64,000 nucleotides of DNA from CBDHDN01 sp965261585 (GTDB taxonomy: Bacteria; Pseudomonadota; Alphaproteobacteria; UBA6615): assembly GCA_965261585.1 (NCBI GenBank), contig CBDHDN010000019.1:1-64000 (forward strand), given 5' to 3'. Below, piece after piece: positions 24,946-33,512 of the stretch (within the stretch, counting starts at the first letter, position 1; each line of letters opens with the position of its first letter). A program made the position numbers and the translations under genes. Under the pieces are notes generated by a model. It did not search any database. It was not told the origin of the DNA and was given only the letters and a program-made list of their open reading frames with translations.

Positions 24946-26238
24946 ATGCGCATCCTGGTGGTCGGCGGCGGCGGGCGCGAGCATGCGCTGTGCTGGGCGA
25001 TCGAGGCATCGCCGCTGTGCGACGCCCTGTACTGCGCGCCCGGCAATCCCGGCATCGCCGACGTCGCCAAATGCCTGCCGATCGCCGCCGACGATGTCGA
25101 CGGGCTCGTCGTGGCCGCGGTCGAGCGGCGCATCGATTATGTCGTCGTCGGGCCGGAGGCGCCGCTCGTCGCCGGCCTCGTCGACCGGCTGGCCGATGCC
25201 GGCATCAAGGCGTTCGGGCCGACGGCCGCGGCCGCGGCACTGGAAGGCTCGAAGGGCTTCATGAAGGATCTGTGCGCGCGCCACGGCATCCCGACGGCCG
25301 CCTACCGCCGCTGCACCGACGCCGATGCCGCGATCGCCTGGGCGGCCGAGCGGCTGGCCGCCACCGGCGGCGTCGTCGTCAAGGCCGACGGGCTTACCGC
25401 CGGCAAGGGCGTGACCGTGGCGACGGATCCGGCGACGGCAAATGCCGCCATCGACGCGGCGCTGACCGGGGGCGCGTTTGGCGCCGCCGGGGCCGCGCTC
25501 GTGCTGGAAGAGTTGCTGGTCGGCGAGGAGCTGAGCTTCTTCGCCCTCGTCGACGGCACGACGGCGCTGCCGCTGGCCGGCGCCCGCGACTACAAGCGCG
25601 CCCACGACGGCGACGCCGGCCCCAACACCGGCGGCATGGGCGCGCTTTCGCCGGCGGACACGCTGACCCCGGCGCTCGAGGCGACGATCATGGCGACAAT
25701 CGTCGAGCCGCTGGTCGCCGCCATGGCCGGCGCCGGCGCGCCCTACAAGGGCGTGCTCTATGCCGGCCTGATGCTGACCGACGACGGGCCGCAGCTGCTC
25801 GAGGTGAACGTGCGTTTCGGCGACCCGGAATGCCAGGCGCTCGTGCCGCGGCTCAAGTCCGACCTCGTGCCGGCCCTGATTGCGACGACGGATGGGGTGC
25901 TGAACGCGTTCGACCTGCGCTGGTACGACGAGGCGGCGGTCACGATCGTCATGGCGACGCGCGGCTATCCCGGCACCTACGCGAAGGGCAGCGAGATCCG
26001 CGGCCTCGCCGCGGCGGCCGACATGGAGGACGTGTTCGTGTTCCAGGCCGGCACCGCGCGCGACGGCGACCGGCTCGTCGCGGCGGGCGGCCGGGTGCTG
26101 GCGGTCACGGCGCTGGGCGCCGACACGGCGGCGGCCAGGGCACGCGCCTACGCCGCGATCGACCGCATCGACTGGCCCGATGGCTTTTGCCGCCGCGACA
26201 TCGGCGGGCCGCCGCTGGAGCAGCGCCCAGTATCGTAG
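24946..26238 (+). CDS. purD: phosphoribosylamine-glycine ligase
   Basis: 430 residues from an ATG with GGTGAGG upstream. The N-domain RILVVGGGGREHALCWAI and the ATP-grasp centre with LVVGEELSFFALVDG are present. The signature segment RDYKRAHDGDAGPNTGGMGA is typical of GARS, and VNVRFGDPECQ holds the metal ligands. It catalyses the second step of purine synthesis in the cytosol. The length is normal for the single-function bacterial enzyme. A GC hairpin follows the stop. Confidence 0.96.
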   Translation: MRILVVGGGGREHALCWAIEASPLCDALYCAPGNPGIADVAKCLPIAADDVDGLVVAAVERRIDYVVVGPEAPLVAGLVDRLADAGIKAFGPTAAAAALEGSKGFMKDLCARHGIPTAAYRRCTDADAAIAWAAERLAATGGVVVKADGLTAGKGVTVATDPATANAAIDAALTGGAFGAAGAALVLEELLVGEELSFFALVDGTTALPLAGARDYKRAHDGDAGPNTGGMGALSPADTLTPALEATIMATIVEPLVAAMAGAGAPYKGVLYAGLMLTDDGPQLLEVNVRFGDPECQALVPRLKSDLVPALIATTDGVLNAFDLRWYDEAAVTIVMATRGYPGTYAKGSEIRGLAAAADMEDVFVFQAGTARDGDRLVAAGGRVLAVTALGADTAAARARAYAAIDRIDWPDGFCRRDIGGPPLEQRPVS

Positions 26239-26262
26239 ACAGCCGTTTCACCCCCCACCTCG

Positions 26263-26290
26263 TCCCTCCCCCACAAGGGGGGAGGGGGAA
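26263..26290 (+). terminator. GC hairpin between convergent genes
   Basis: Stem CCCTCCCCC / GGGGGGAGGG around a 4-nt ACAA loop, followed by GGGAATTT. The T-run is short, so it is a weak call. Its position between two convergent stops suits a bidirectional terminator. Confidence 0.45.
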
Positions 26291-26297
26291 TTTCGCC

Positions 26298-26699
26298 TCA
26301 CGGGATGGACGATTCGACCTTTATCCACTCGGCCGCCCGAGCGTCGTCGGGGCCGGTGAACTTGACCTCGACCATCGCGCCCGCCGTAAGGTCGGTGAAC
26401 GTGCCGTTCAGACTGGCTTGCCTGAGCTTCGATCGGTCGAGCCAGATGCGTGTCATATCGGTCAGCGGGACGACGATCGGGCCGCTCGGTGCCGCGAGGG
26501 TGATCGTGCGCGCCGCCGGATCGACGGCTTCGACGACACCGACGGTCGTCTGCTTGTAGGACACGCCGGGCGACTGGCCGAGCGGGATGTAGCGCTCCGT
26601 CGCCGGGTGACCATGGGCAATCGAGGCGGCGAACAGCGCCGCAAACATGACAGCCGCGCCCATCAGGAGGTGGCGGCGCTTGCGGGTTCGCTTTCTCAT
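26298..26699 (-). CDS. exported hypothetical protein (133 aa)
   Basis: Basic N-terminus (MRKRTRKRRHLLMG) and a hydrophobic stretch ending ASIAHG form a signal peptide. The mature part reads as a small OB/beta-barrel-like domain: GVVEAVDPAARTITLAAPSG, then MTRIWLDRSKLR, VEVKFTGPD and AEWIKVE. This recalls periplasmic DUF5666/copper-binding-like small barrels in which a linear peptide carries Met and His residues. It overlaps the end of the cytochrome gene by 4 nt (ATGA), so both were made from one transcript before the IS1380 insertion. Function unknown; a redox or metal role is inferred. Confidence 0.65.
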   Translation of the reverse strand: MRKRTRKRRHLLMGAAVMFAALFAASIAHGHPATERYIPLGQSPGVSYKQTTVGVVEAVDPAARTITLAAPSGPIVVPLTDMTRIWLDRSKLRQASLNGTFTDLTAGAMVEVKFTGPDDARAAEWIKVESSIP

Positions 26700-27660
26700 C
26701 GGGCACCTTCCGCGTTGGTCACGAGCTCGGCCCGGGCCTGCTCCAGCGCGCGGATCGCGCGCCGCACGGAGCGCCGCCGCGCGAACGAACGAGACGACCG
26801 TCCGATGATCGCCTCGGCCCCCTCGAGATGGGCGACCGCCGCGGGATGCAGGCCGGCGCCGGCCAGCACCTGGATCGCGTCGCCGGTCTCGAAGAACGCC
26901 TGCCCGGGGTCGCCGGGGCGGCTGCTCTCGAGCAGCGCGATGCTGGCGCGAATGTTCTCCAGCGCATTGATCACGCGCAGGAACGCCGCGACCTCGACGA
27001 CCTGGGTGGCGTCGAGCCGGATGCCGATGCCGTTGGCACCGGGCAGGTTCGCCAGAAACTGGCCCGCCGGCGAGGCGTTGAACGCGTCGCCATTGTAGAA
27101 CGCGACCGCGCCCTCGATGGTCTCGATCGCGTTGTTGTGGAAGAACGGGCCGGTATCGGCGGCCTCGACGAGCGTCGGCGTGTTGAACGTGCCGAAATTG
27201 CGGTCATTGGGGTCGAGGCCGATGCCAAAGCCGTCGTCGGGCGGGACCAGCTCGTCGGTGAGGTCCTGGGGCTGGTCCGGCAGGGCCACGACGCCGGTGT
27301 TGAAGTTCATGTTGTTGCCTGGCGCGACGTTGGCGCCGGCGTTGGCGTGGCAGACGTTGCACTTGCCGAGTGTGTTGTCGAGGAAGATCGCCTGACCGCG
27401 GCCGGCGACGATGCCGCGCAGCGGCAACGGCAGCGGCAGCTCCTCGCGGCGGCCGAGGGAGAGCTGGAAGACCTCGAGCGCGTCGAGCTCCGCCTCCGTC
27501 GGCATTCGAAAGTCGTAACCGGCGATGCGCTCCAACGTCTTCGGGAAATGCTGGATGACGGCGCCGATGGCAAACGAGCGCAACGTCCCGTCGCCTGGCG
27601 CGCCGTCGCCCGACCAGCCGGTGCGCGGCCCCTGGGGACTGTCGATCGACGTCGGCAGCG
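26696..27660 (-). pseudogene. di-haem cytochrome c lipoprotein (peroxidase-like), C-terminal part
   Basis: C-terminal two-thirds of a cytochrome gene split by the IS1380 element. It carries the second haem site CNVCH, then FNTPTLVEAADTGPFFHNNA, the FxTPTLxxxxxTGPYFHNG-like region of di-haem peroxidase relatives (MauG/CcpA), and a helical tail. It cannot start by itself at a natural site. Joined to 29321-29710 through one copy of CTAG it gives an uninterrupted 452-residue protein with the junction HTLALPTSID. The downstream exported protein gene is coupled to it. Confidence 0.85.
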
Positions 27661-27664
27661 CTAG

Positions 27665-29316
27665 CCCGGATTTCTCACAGCGGGATTGGTGGTGGCCGAG
27701 AGCCAGTTCATCTTCGGCGCTGTTGATGGGTTGCTGTGAAGCAGGCAGGCTGGAGGGTTCCGCCGGCTGCTGGCGGTGGTCTGAGGCTGGAGTTGATCCT
27801 GTGTGGTTGACGGGACGGGCGGAGGCCGGCTGCTGGGGTCAGCCGGTGGCGTTGCATAATCGATGGTGAGCCAGGCGGTATTCCTGCTGGTAGGGGAACG
27901 AAGACGCCATTGCGAACTTGACGCGGCGGACGGAGCGGCGCACCTGGGCGCCGATCTTCAACAGCTTCAAGCGGATGGTGCCGCAGGTGGCGCGGGCGAA
28001 GCGGGTGTGCTTGAGGGCGATGCGGCGCAGCGCGCAGAGCAGCGCATAGGCCATGGCGGCGAACCACAAGCGCAGCTGGTTGGCCCGCATGGTGGCAGCC
28101 GAAGTGCGGTCGGCGAACAGATCGGCCTGGCATTCCTTGATGCGGTTCTCCATGTCGCCGCGGGCGCAATAGACCTTTTCATAGAGCCGGCGGGCCTTGA
28201 CCTCGCCGGTGCCGAGCGAGGTGACGACGAAGCGCGGATTGGCCTTACCGTGGGTCCATTCGGCCTTGGCGACGACGCGGCGTTCGCGGCTCCAGCTCTT
28301 ACGCGTCGTCCACACCAGCTCCTGGTAGCGGCGGGCCGGCTTGCCGGTGCGCCGGCTGTCGGCGGCGGCGGCGGCGAGAGCGTTCTCGATCGCGCCGCTG
28401 AGCCGCTTGTTCCTGGCCAGCCCAAAGACGTAGTCGACCCGGTTGGCTTCGCACCACGCCATCAGCGCCTCGCGGGCGAAGCCGGAATCAGCGCGCACCA
28501 GAATACGCACGTCCGGCCAGTCGTCGCGGATCTGCTCGACGATCCGGGCGAGCTCCTCGATCGCGCCGGCGGCGCCGTCGATATTGGCCGGCCGCAGCTT
28601 CGCCGCCAGCAGATGCCGGCCACAGAAGATGTACAGCGGCAGATAGCAGTAACAATCGTAGTAACCGTGGAAGAACCGATCCTCCTGCTCGCCGTGCAAC
28701 GGATCGTCGGTCGCGTCGAGGTCGATGATGATCTGCTTCGCCGGCCGCCGGTGCGCGGCCAAGAACAGCGCGACGAACTGGCGCTCGATCGCCGCCGCGT
28801 CGTGGCCGATCTTGTGATAGCGCGACGGCGCCCCCGACGGCGCGTGCTCCAGCCGGTTCAGCGTCGACTTGCCGGCGAGCGGCGCGCAGTCCGCCCGCCG
28901 CGCCTCGAGCTTGCCGGCGAGCACCGCCATCACCGGATCATGGCGCAGCTCGTCGTGGTCGATCAGGTCCTCGTAACCCAGCGCCAGGGCGAACACACGT
29001 TGGCCGACCAGCGTCGCGACGCTGTGCTCCGTCAACGCCGGATCGCGGCCGTCCTGGAAACATCGCGCAAACCCCGCGACCAGGCCAATCGCCCGCTCCG
29101 TGGCCCCCAGCAAAAGCGCGCCGCCGTTCGACGTCACCGCACCGCCGTCAAACGCTGCCTCAACGCGCCGGCTCTCAACGCGTGCAAATCCGAACAGATC
29201 CGAGATACACTCTGTTGGCATTGGGGAGATCCTCCGTCTCAGCTTAAGTTCTTGTTGCAACAATCACTTTCGCTGATTCGGGGCCCCGATGCACTACTCC
29301 GTGCGAGAAATCCGGG
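27665..29316 (-). mobile_element. IS1380-family insertion sequence
   Basis: A 1652-bp element with ends CCCGGATTTCTCAC on the left and its near-perfect inverse on the right (CCCGGATTTCTCGC when inverted). It is flanked by a 4-bp duplication CTAG (27661-27664 and 29317-29320). It interrupts the cytochrome lipoprotein gene in the same orientation as that gene. About 170 bp at its left end are non-coding. Confidence 0.9.
27839..29221 (-). CDS. transposase, IS1380 family
   Basis: 460 residues from the ATG at 29221, with GGAGG about 12 bases upstream. The DDE core shows IIIDLDATDDPLHGEQE, then VRILVRADSGFAREALMAW and, near the end, YCARGDMENRIKECQADLF with the Glu. The N-terminal FDGGAVTSNGGALLL is characteristic of IS1380 transposases. 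Length and frame are intact, so the element may still move. Confidence 0.93.
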   Translation of the reverse strand: MPTECISDLFGFARVESRRVEAAFDGGAVTSNGGALLLGATERAIGLVAGFARCFQDGRDPALTEHSVATLVGQRVFALALGYEDLIDHDELRHDPVMAVLAGKLEARRADCAPLAGKSTLNRLEHAPSGAPSRYHKIGHDAAAIERQFVALFLAAHRRPAKQIIIDLDATDDPLHGEQEDRFFHGYYDCYCYLPLYIFCGRHLLAAKLRPANIDGAAGAIEELARIVEQIRDDWPDVRILVRADSGFAREALMAWCEANRVDYVFGLARNKRLSGAIENALAAAAADSRRTGKPARRYQELVWTTRKSWSRERRVVAKAEWTHGKANPRFVVTSLGTGEVKARRLYEKVYCARGDMENRIKECQADLFADRTSAATMRANQLRLWFAAMAYALLCALRRIALKHTRFARATCGTIRLKLLKIGAQVRRSVRRVKFAMASSFPYQQEYRLAHHRLCNATG

Positions 29317-29320
29317 CTAG

Positions 29321-29710
29321 GGTGTGGGGCACGCCGCGCATGTTGAAGTTCGTCGCGAGGTCGTCGAAGCCGTCCTGATTCTCCAGGATCAGCCCGAACT
29401 GGCGCATCAGCACCGGGTTCTCGAAATTCTCCGCCAAGTCGGGGTTGGTCTCGGCGACGAACAGCGGGTCGTCCAGGGGCAACGTCGCGATGAAGGCCGG
29501 CGACAGCGCGAAGTTGTCCGCGGCCCTGTGGCAGGTGCCGCAGGTCCGGCCGTTGCCGTCGAAGGTTTCGTTGAAAAAGATCTGGCGACCCTGCTCCACG
29601 AGATCGATCGGCTCGTCCGGTAGCGGCCCGGCGACCTGACACGCCGCCACCAGGCCGGCGACGGACAACATCGCCGCGGCCATGGTCCGGCGCTTTCGTG
29701 ATGCGTTCAT
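29321..29710 (-). pseudogene. di-haem cytochrome c lipoprotein, N-terminal part
   Basis: First 130 codons of the split cytochrome gene. A lipoprotein signal peptide (MLSVAGLVAAC, lipobox Cys near residue 25) predicts membrane anchoring in the periplasm. The first haem site is CGTCH (within GRTCGTCHRAADNFALSP), followed by FVAETNPDLAENFENPVLMR. Reading runs into the IS1380 end and stops after HTLARISRTE. Before insertion the gene encoded 452 residues with two CxxCH motifs, resembling cytochrome c peroxidase/MauG-type enzymes that handle peroxide or oxidise a partner. Confidence 0.85.
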
Positions 29711-29820
29711 CGCAACGCTCCTCCAGAAAGCACACGACCCGCGCGAATTAAGTTTTCGTCAGGCGACGTGAAGATACTGTTAACGCGTTAGATTTATTTA
29801 CATTTGCCGGCCACGGCGGA

Positions 29821-30282
29821 TCAGGCGCGGGGGCGCCTGGCCTGGAAGAAATCGGCAAGCAGCGCGGCGCAGCGGCGCTCGGCGACGCCGCCATAGACCT
29901 CGGGCCGGTGGTGGCAGGTCGGCTGGCCGAAGATGCGCGGCCCATGGTCGACGCCGCCGCCCTTGGGGTCGTAAGCACCGAAATAGAGCCGGCGGATGCG
30001 CGCGAAAGCGATCGCCTGGGCACACATGGGACAGGGCTCCAGCGTCACGTAGAGGTCGCAGTCGGGCAGCCGCGGCACACCGCGCGCGGCGGCCGCGGCA
30101 CGCAGGACGACGAGCTCGGCATGAGCCGTCGGGTCGGCGGTGGCCTCGATGCGATTACCGGCACGGGCCAAGACGGTGCCCGTGGCGCCGTCGACGACGA
30201 CAGCACCGACCGGCACGTCGCCGGCGGCGGCCGCCGCCGCGGCTTCGGCGAGCGCGACGTCCATGGGATCGGGGGACGGCAT
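29821..30282 (-). CDS. tadA: tRNA-specific adenosine deaminase
   Basis: 153 residues. It makes inosine at the wobble position of tRNA-Arg(ACG). The cytidine-deaminase-fold zinc site is complete: H54 and catalytic E56 in TAHAELVVL, and C84 and C87 in LEPCPMCAQAI. The C-terminal YDPKGGGVDHG and LADFFQARR fit TadA rather than guanine deaminase, though the latter is a possible alternative. It ends beside a short AT-rich gap after the cytochrome gene. A second ATG at residue 7 is an alternative start. Confidence 0.87.
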   Translation of the reverse strand: MPSPDPMDVALAEAAAAAAAGDVPVGAVVVDGATGTVLARAGNRIEATADPTAHAELVVLRAAAAARGVPRLPDCDLYVTLEPCPMCAQAIAFARIRRLYFGAYDPKGGGVDHGPRIFGQPTCHHRPEVYGGVAERRCAALLADFFQARRPRA

Positions 30283-30511
30283 GGTGTCGGCGACCCTGCC
30301 GGGGCACGAGCCATGGCGTCAAGCGCCGCTTGGCGGTTTGGTAAGCCCGATCCGGCACGCTGGGCCGCGATCCGGCGGCGAATTGCGTCGTCAAACCATG
30401 ACGCCTAGTGGTTCGATGCTGACGGATGGTATCCATCCGTCAGCTGAATCGAACCACGCCGCTTATTGATTCTGTGGGCTGATTCACCTAACGCTTGGGG
30501 TACCAAGCGTT

Positions 30512-31897
30512 AGGTATAGCTGAATCTTGTGTACGGCGTTGGAAAGAGGGCGGCGTATCCTGGTGATTGTTGCAGTCACCACTTGACCTAAGCCAAGGAA
30601 GGATACGCCATGGAAGAGAATACCGTTGTTGCCTTTCGGAACCCATCGAATTTTCAGGATGACCCGTTGACGGAAGTCCTACGAGCTGGGGCGCGTGAGT
30701 TGCTGGCTCAAGCCGTGGAAGCTGAAGTTGCCGAGTTTCTGGAAGGTCATGCGACGCTGGTTGATGACCGGGGCCGTCGCCGGATTGTACGCAATGGCCA
30801 CTTGCCGGAACGGCTGATACAGACCGGGATCGGCCCGGTGGACGTGCGTCAGCCGCGTGTCCGGGATCGGAGAGCCGGCGAGGGTGCCGGCGCCATCCGG
30901 TTCACGTCGGCGATCCTGCCGCGCTATCTGCGCCGCACCAAGAGCCTGGAGGATTTGCTGCCGTGGCTATACTTGAGGGGCATCTCCAGCGGCGATTTCT
31001 CGGAAGCGTTGGCGGCGTTGCTGGGGGCACAGGCCCCGGGTCTGTCGGCCTCCACGATCGGGCGACTGAAGGAAGTTTGGCAAGACGAGATGGAGCGCTG
31101 GCAACGGCGTGATTTATCGGCCAAGCGCTACGTCTACTTCTGGGTCGACGGCATCTATTTTGGCGCCCGCCTGGAAGAGGAGAAGCAATGCATCCTGGTT
31201 ATCATCGGCGCCACGGATCACGGAACCAAGGAGTTGATCGCCATCACCGACGGCTACCGCGAGAGCGAACAATCCTGGCGCGAGGTGCTGCTCGATCTCA
31301 AGCGGCGTGGTCTCGGCATCGGCCCGGAACTGGTGACCGGCGATGGCGCGCTCGGCTTCTGGAAGGCGCTCCGCCAAGTCTACGGGGCCGCCCGCGAGCA
31401 GCGCTGCTGGGTGCATAAGACGGGCAATATCTTGAACAAGCTACCCAAGGGTCGGCAGAACAAGGCCAAGGGTCACTTGCAGGATATCTGGATGGCCGAA
31501 ACCAGGAAGGACGCGGAGACCGCCTTCGACTTCTTCCTGGAAGCCTACGGACCGAAGTACGAAAAGGCCACGGCCTGCCTGGCCAAGGACCGGGACGCCT
31601 TGCTGAGCTTCTACGACTTCCCCGCCGAGCATTGGAAGCATGTGCGGACGACGAACCCCATCGAGAGCACCTTCGCCACGGTTCGCCTTCGCACCTATCG
31701 GACCAAGGGTTGCCTGTCACGCAAGACGGCGATGGCCATGGTCTTCAAGCTTTGCCAGGGGGCCAGCAAGAAATGGCGGAGGCTCAATGGATCAGATCAG
31801 TTCGCCGAGATCATTCGAGGCGTCAAATTCGTGAATGGAGAACGCCAGGATCGCGCCGCCGCATGACAAACCCATACACAACTTTTGACAATAGCTC
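30512..31897 (+). mobile_element. IS256-family insertion sequence, copy 2
   Basis: The same 1386 bp as copy 1. The target duplication CCAAGCGTT (9 bp) is at 30503-30511 and 31898-31906. It inserted into the right-hand hairpin arm of the family-B MITE, showing that the MITE was there first. Confidence 0.9.
30610..31866 (+). CDS. transposase, IS256/mutator family (copy 2)
   Basis: 418 residues, identical in protein sequence to copy 1 (13176-14432), with the same AAGGA ribosome site and DDE motifs (VTGDGALGFWKAL; RTTNPIESTFATVRL). Intact. Identity of the two copies points to recent spread. Confidence 0.93.
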   Translation: MEENTVVAFRNPSNFQDDPLTEVLRAGARELLAQAVEAEVAEFLEGHATLVDDRGRRRIVRNGHLPERLIQTGIGPVDVRQPRVRDRRAGEGAGAIRFTSAILPRYLRRTKSLEDLLPWLYLRGISSGDFSEALAALLGAQAPGLSASTIGRLKEVWQDEMERWQRRDLSAKRYVYFWVDGIYFGARLEEEKQCILVIIGATDHGTKELIAITDGYRESEQSWREVLLDLKRRGLGIGPELVTGDGALGFWKALRQVYGAAREQRCWVHKTGNILNKLPKGRQNKAKGHLQDIWMAETRKDAETAFDFFLEAYGPKYEKATACLAKDRDALLSFYDFPAEHWKHVRTTNPIESTFATVRLRTYRTKGCLSRKTAMAMVFKLCQGASKKWRRLNGSDQFAEIIRGVKFVNGERQDRAAA

Positions 31898-31932
31898 CCA
31901 AGCGTTAGGATCAGACCACTAGAGTGCCCGCC

Positions 31933-32646
31933 ATGAGCCTGCCCATGATCGGTGTGACCCTCGATAGCGAAGCCGCCGGCGGCTATTCGAACCTGCCGTG
32001 GTACGCCCTGCGCGAGAACTATTGCGCGGCGATCGCCGCTGCCGGCGGCCTGCCGGTCGCCTTGCCCCACGAGCCGGAGCAGGCCCACGCCTATCTCGAC
32101 CGGCTGGACGGGCTGGTCGTGACGGGCGGCGCCTTCGACGTCGATCCGGCGATCTTCGGCGCCGCGTCGCGCCACCCCAAGGTGACGACCAAGGACCGGC
32201 GCACGGCGTTTGAGCTGGCGGCGACGCGTGGCGCGGTCGCGCGCGATATACCGGTGCTGGGCATCTGCGGCGGCCAGCAGCTGCTGCACGTGGTGCTGGG
32301 CGGGGCGCTGATCCAGCACATCCCCGACGAGGTGGCCGACGCCCTGGCGCACGAGCAGCCGAACCCGCGCGACGAGCCCGGCCATGCCGTGACGGTCGCC
32401 ACCGGCACGCTGCTGCACACCATCGTCGGCACGGGCGCGCTCGAGGTGAACAGCGCCCACCATCAGGCGGCGAAGGGCGAGCCGGCCGGCGTGCGCGTAA
32501 ACGCGGTGGCGCCGGACGGCGTCATCGAAGGCATCGAAGCGGTCGGCAAGCGCTTCTGCCTCGGCGTGCAGTGGCACCCGGAATACGGCGTGTCCGCGGG
32601 GGATGGGAAGATCTTCCAGGCGTTCGTGCAAGCCGCGGCGGGCTGA
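31933..32646 (+). CDS. gamma-glutamyl-gamma-aminobutyrate hydrolase-type (peptidase C26) protein
   Basis: 237 residues from the ATG at 31933; a GTG at 31924 would add three. Class-I glutamine-amidotransferase fold with nucleophile C112 in LGICGGQQLLHV and the His-Glu pair in VQWHPEY. LVVTGGAFDVDP and EVNSAHHQA match PuuD-like hydrolases, which split gamma-glutamyl-GABA or related amides in polyamine use. Neighbouring genes do not point to polyamines, so the substrate is open. It starts 12 bp after the split MITE, whose insertion may have altered its promoter. Confidence 0.87.
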   Translation: MSLPMIGVTLDSEAAGGYSNLPWYALRENYCAAIAAAGGLPVALPHEPEQAHAYLDRLDGLVVTGGAFDVDPAIFGAASRHPKVTTKDRRTAFELAATRGAVARDIPVLGICGGQQLLHVVLGGALIQHIPDEVADALAHEQPNPRDEPGHAVTVATGTLLHTIVGTGALEVNSAHHQAAKGEPAGVRVNAVAPDGVIEGIEAVGKRFCLGVQWHPEYGVSAGDGKIFQAFVQAAAG

Positions 32647-32735
32647 GAAGCGATTCTCAAGCAGATGGCATTGCCGGCCCACACCCGACCCGACCGCCGT
32701 CCAAGTCTCCAAGTGACGGCCAAGGCGCCCCCGCG

Positions 32736-33512
32736 ATGACCGACGTCCTGAGCCAATTCCGGCTCGACGACGCGGTCGCGCTGGTCACCGGCGCCGCGAG
32801 CGGCTTCGGCCGGGCGACGGCCGAGGCGCTGGCCGCCGCGGGCGCCACGGTCGCGGTGACCGATGTGGACGGCGCGGCGGCGGAGCGGGCCGCGGCGGCG
32901 CTCGGCGGCAGCGCGTTCGCGGCGGCGCTGGATATCGGCGACGAGGCGCAAATCGTAGACGTCGTCGCGGCCGTCGCGGCCGTCGCGGCGCAGCGCGGGC
33001 GCCTCGACGTCCTGGTCAACAACGCCGGCATCGGCGCCCGCATGGCGGCCGAGGACATGCCAACGGCGACCTGGGAGCGGGTCGTCGCGGTCAACCTGAC
33101 CGGCACGTTCGTCGCCACGCGCGAGGCCGGCCGCCACATGCTGGCGCGCGGCAAGGGCGCGATCGTCAACGTCGCCTCGATCATGGGGCTGGTCGGCGGC
33201 GGGCTCTACCCGAACCCGGCCTACCAGGCGACGAAGGGCGCGATCGTCAACCTGACGCGCGAGCTGGCGCTGGAATGGGCCGACCGCGGCGTGCGGGTCA
33301 ACGCCGTGGCGCCGACATTCGCGCGCACGCCGCTGACGGAAAAACTGCTGGCCGAGCCGGGGATGGAGCGCCGCATAATCGAGAACACGCCCATGGGCCG
33401 CCTCGTCGAGCCGGCGGAGGTGGCCGCCGCCGTCTTGTTCCTGGCGAGCGACGCGGCGGCCATGATCACCGGCCACACGCTGCCGGTCGACGGCGGCTGG
33501 CTGGCCCGATGA
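32736..33512 (+). CDS. short-chain dehydrogenase/reductase
   Basis: 258 residues, classical SDR. The cofactor motif TGAASGFG is at 18-25, NNAG follows near 95, and the catalytic YQATK lies about 60 residues later, preceded by a Ser in NVASIMG. The acidic residue after the second strand (VTDVDG) favours NAD(H). It probably oxidises or reduces a small alcohol or ketone; the substrate cannot be read from sequence. Its stop overlaps the pseudouridine synthase start (ATGA), an unrelated partner, so co-transcription rather than shared pathway is likely. Confidence 0.88.
   Translation: MTDVLSQFRLDDAVALVTGAASGFGRATAEALAAAGATVAVTDVDGAAAERAAAALGGSAFAAALDIGDEAQIVDVVAAVAAVAAQRGRLDVLVNNAGIGARMAAEDMPTATWERVVAVNLTGTFVATREAGRHMLARGKGAIVNVASIMGLVGGGLYPNPAYQATKGAIVNLTRELALEWADRGVRVNAVAPTFARTPLTEKLLAEPGMERRIIENTPMGRLVEPAEVAAAVLFLASDAAAMITGHTLPVDGGWLAR

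Larger units (their letters stand above)
30408..31919 (+). repeat. 117-bp double-hairpin MITE (family B), copy 1, split by IS256
   Basis: The left part (30408-30511) and right part (31898-31919) together give the same 117-bp element as at 46286 and 60980, once the IS256 copy and its 9-bp duplication are removed. TA flanks are at 30406-30407 and 31920-31921 within CTAG. Hairpin 1 pairs GTGGTTCGAT...TGACGGATGG with its complement; hairpin 2 pairs CCTAACGCTTGG with CCAAGCGTTAGG. The IS sits in the second hairpin. Confidence 0.85.

Noticed and set aside
24990..27098. A 702-codon plus-strand frame overlapping purD
   Set aside because: Out-of-frame shadow of purD continuing antisense to the exported protein and cytochrome genes; extremely Arg-rich.
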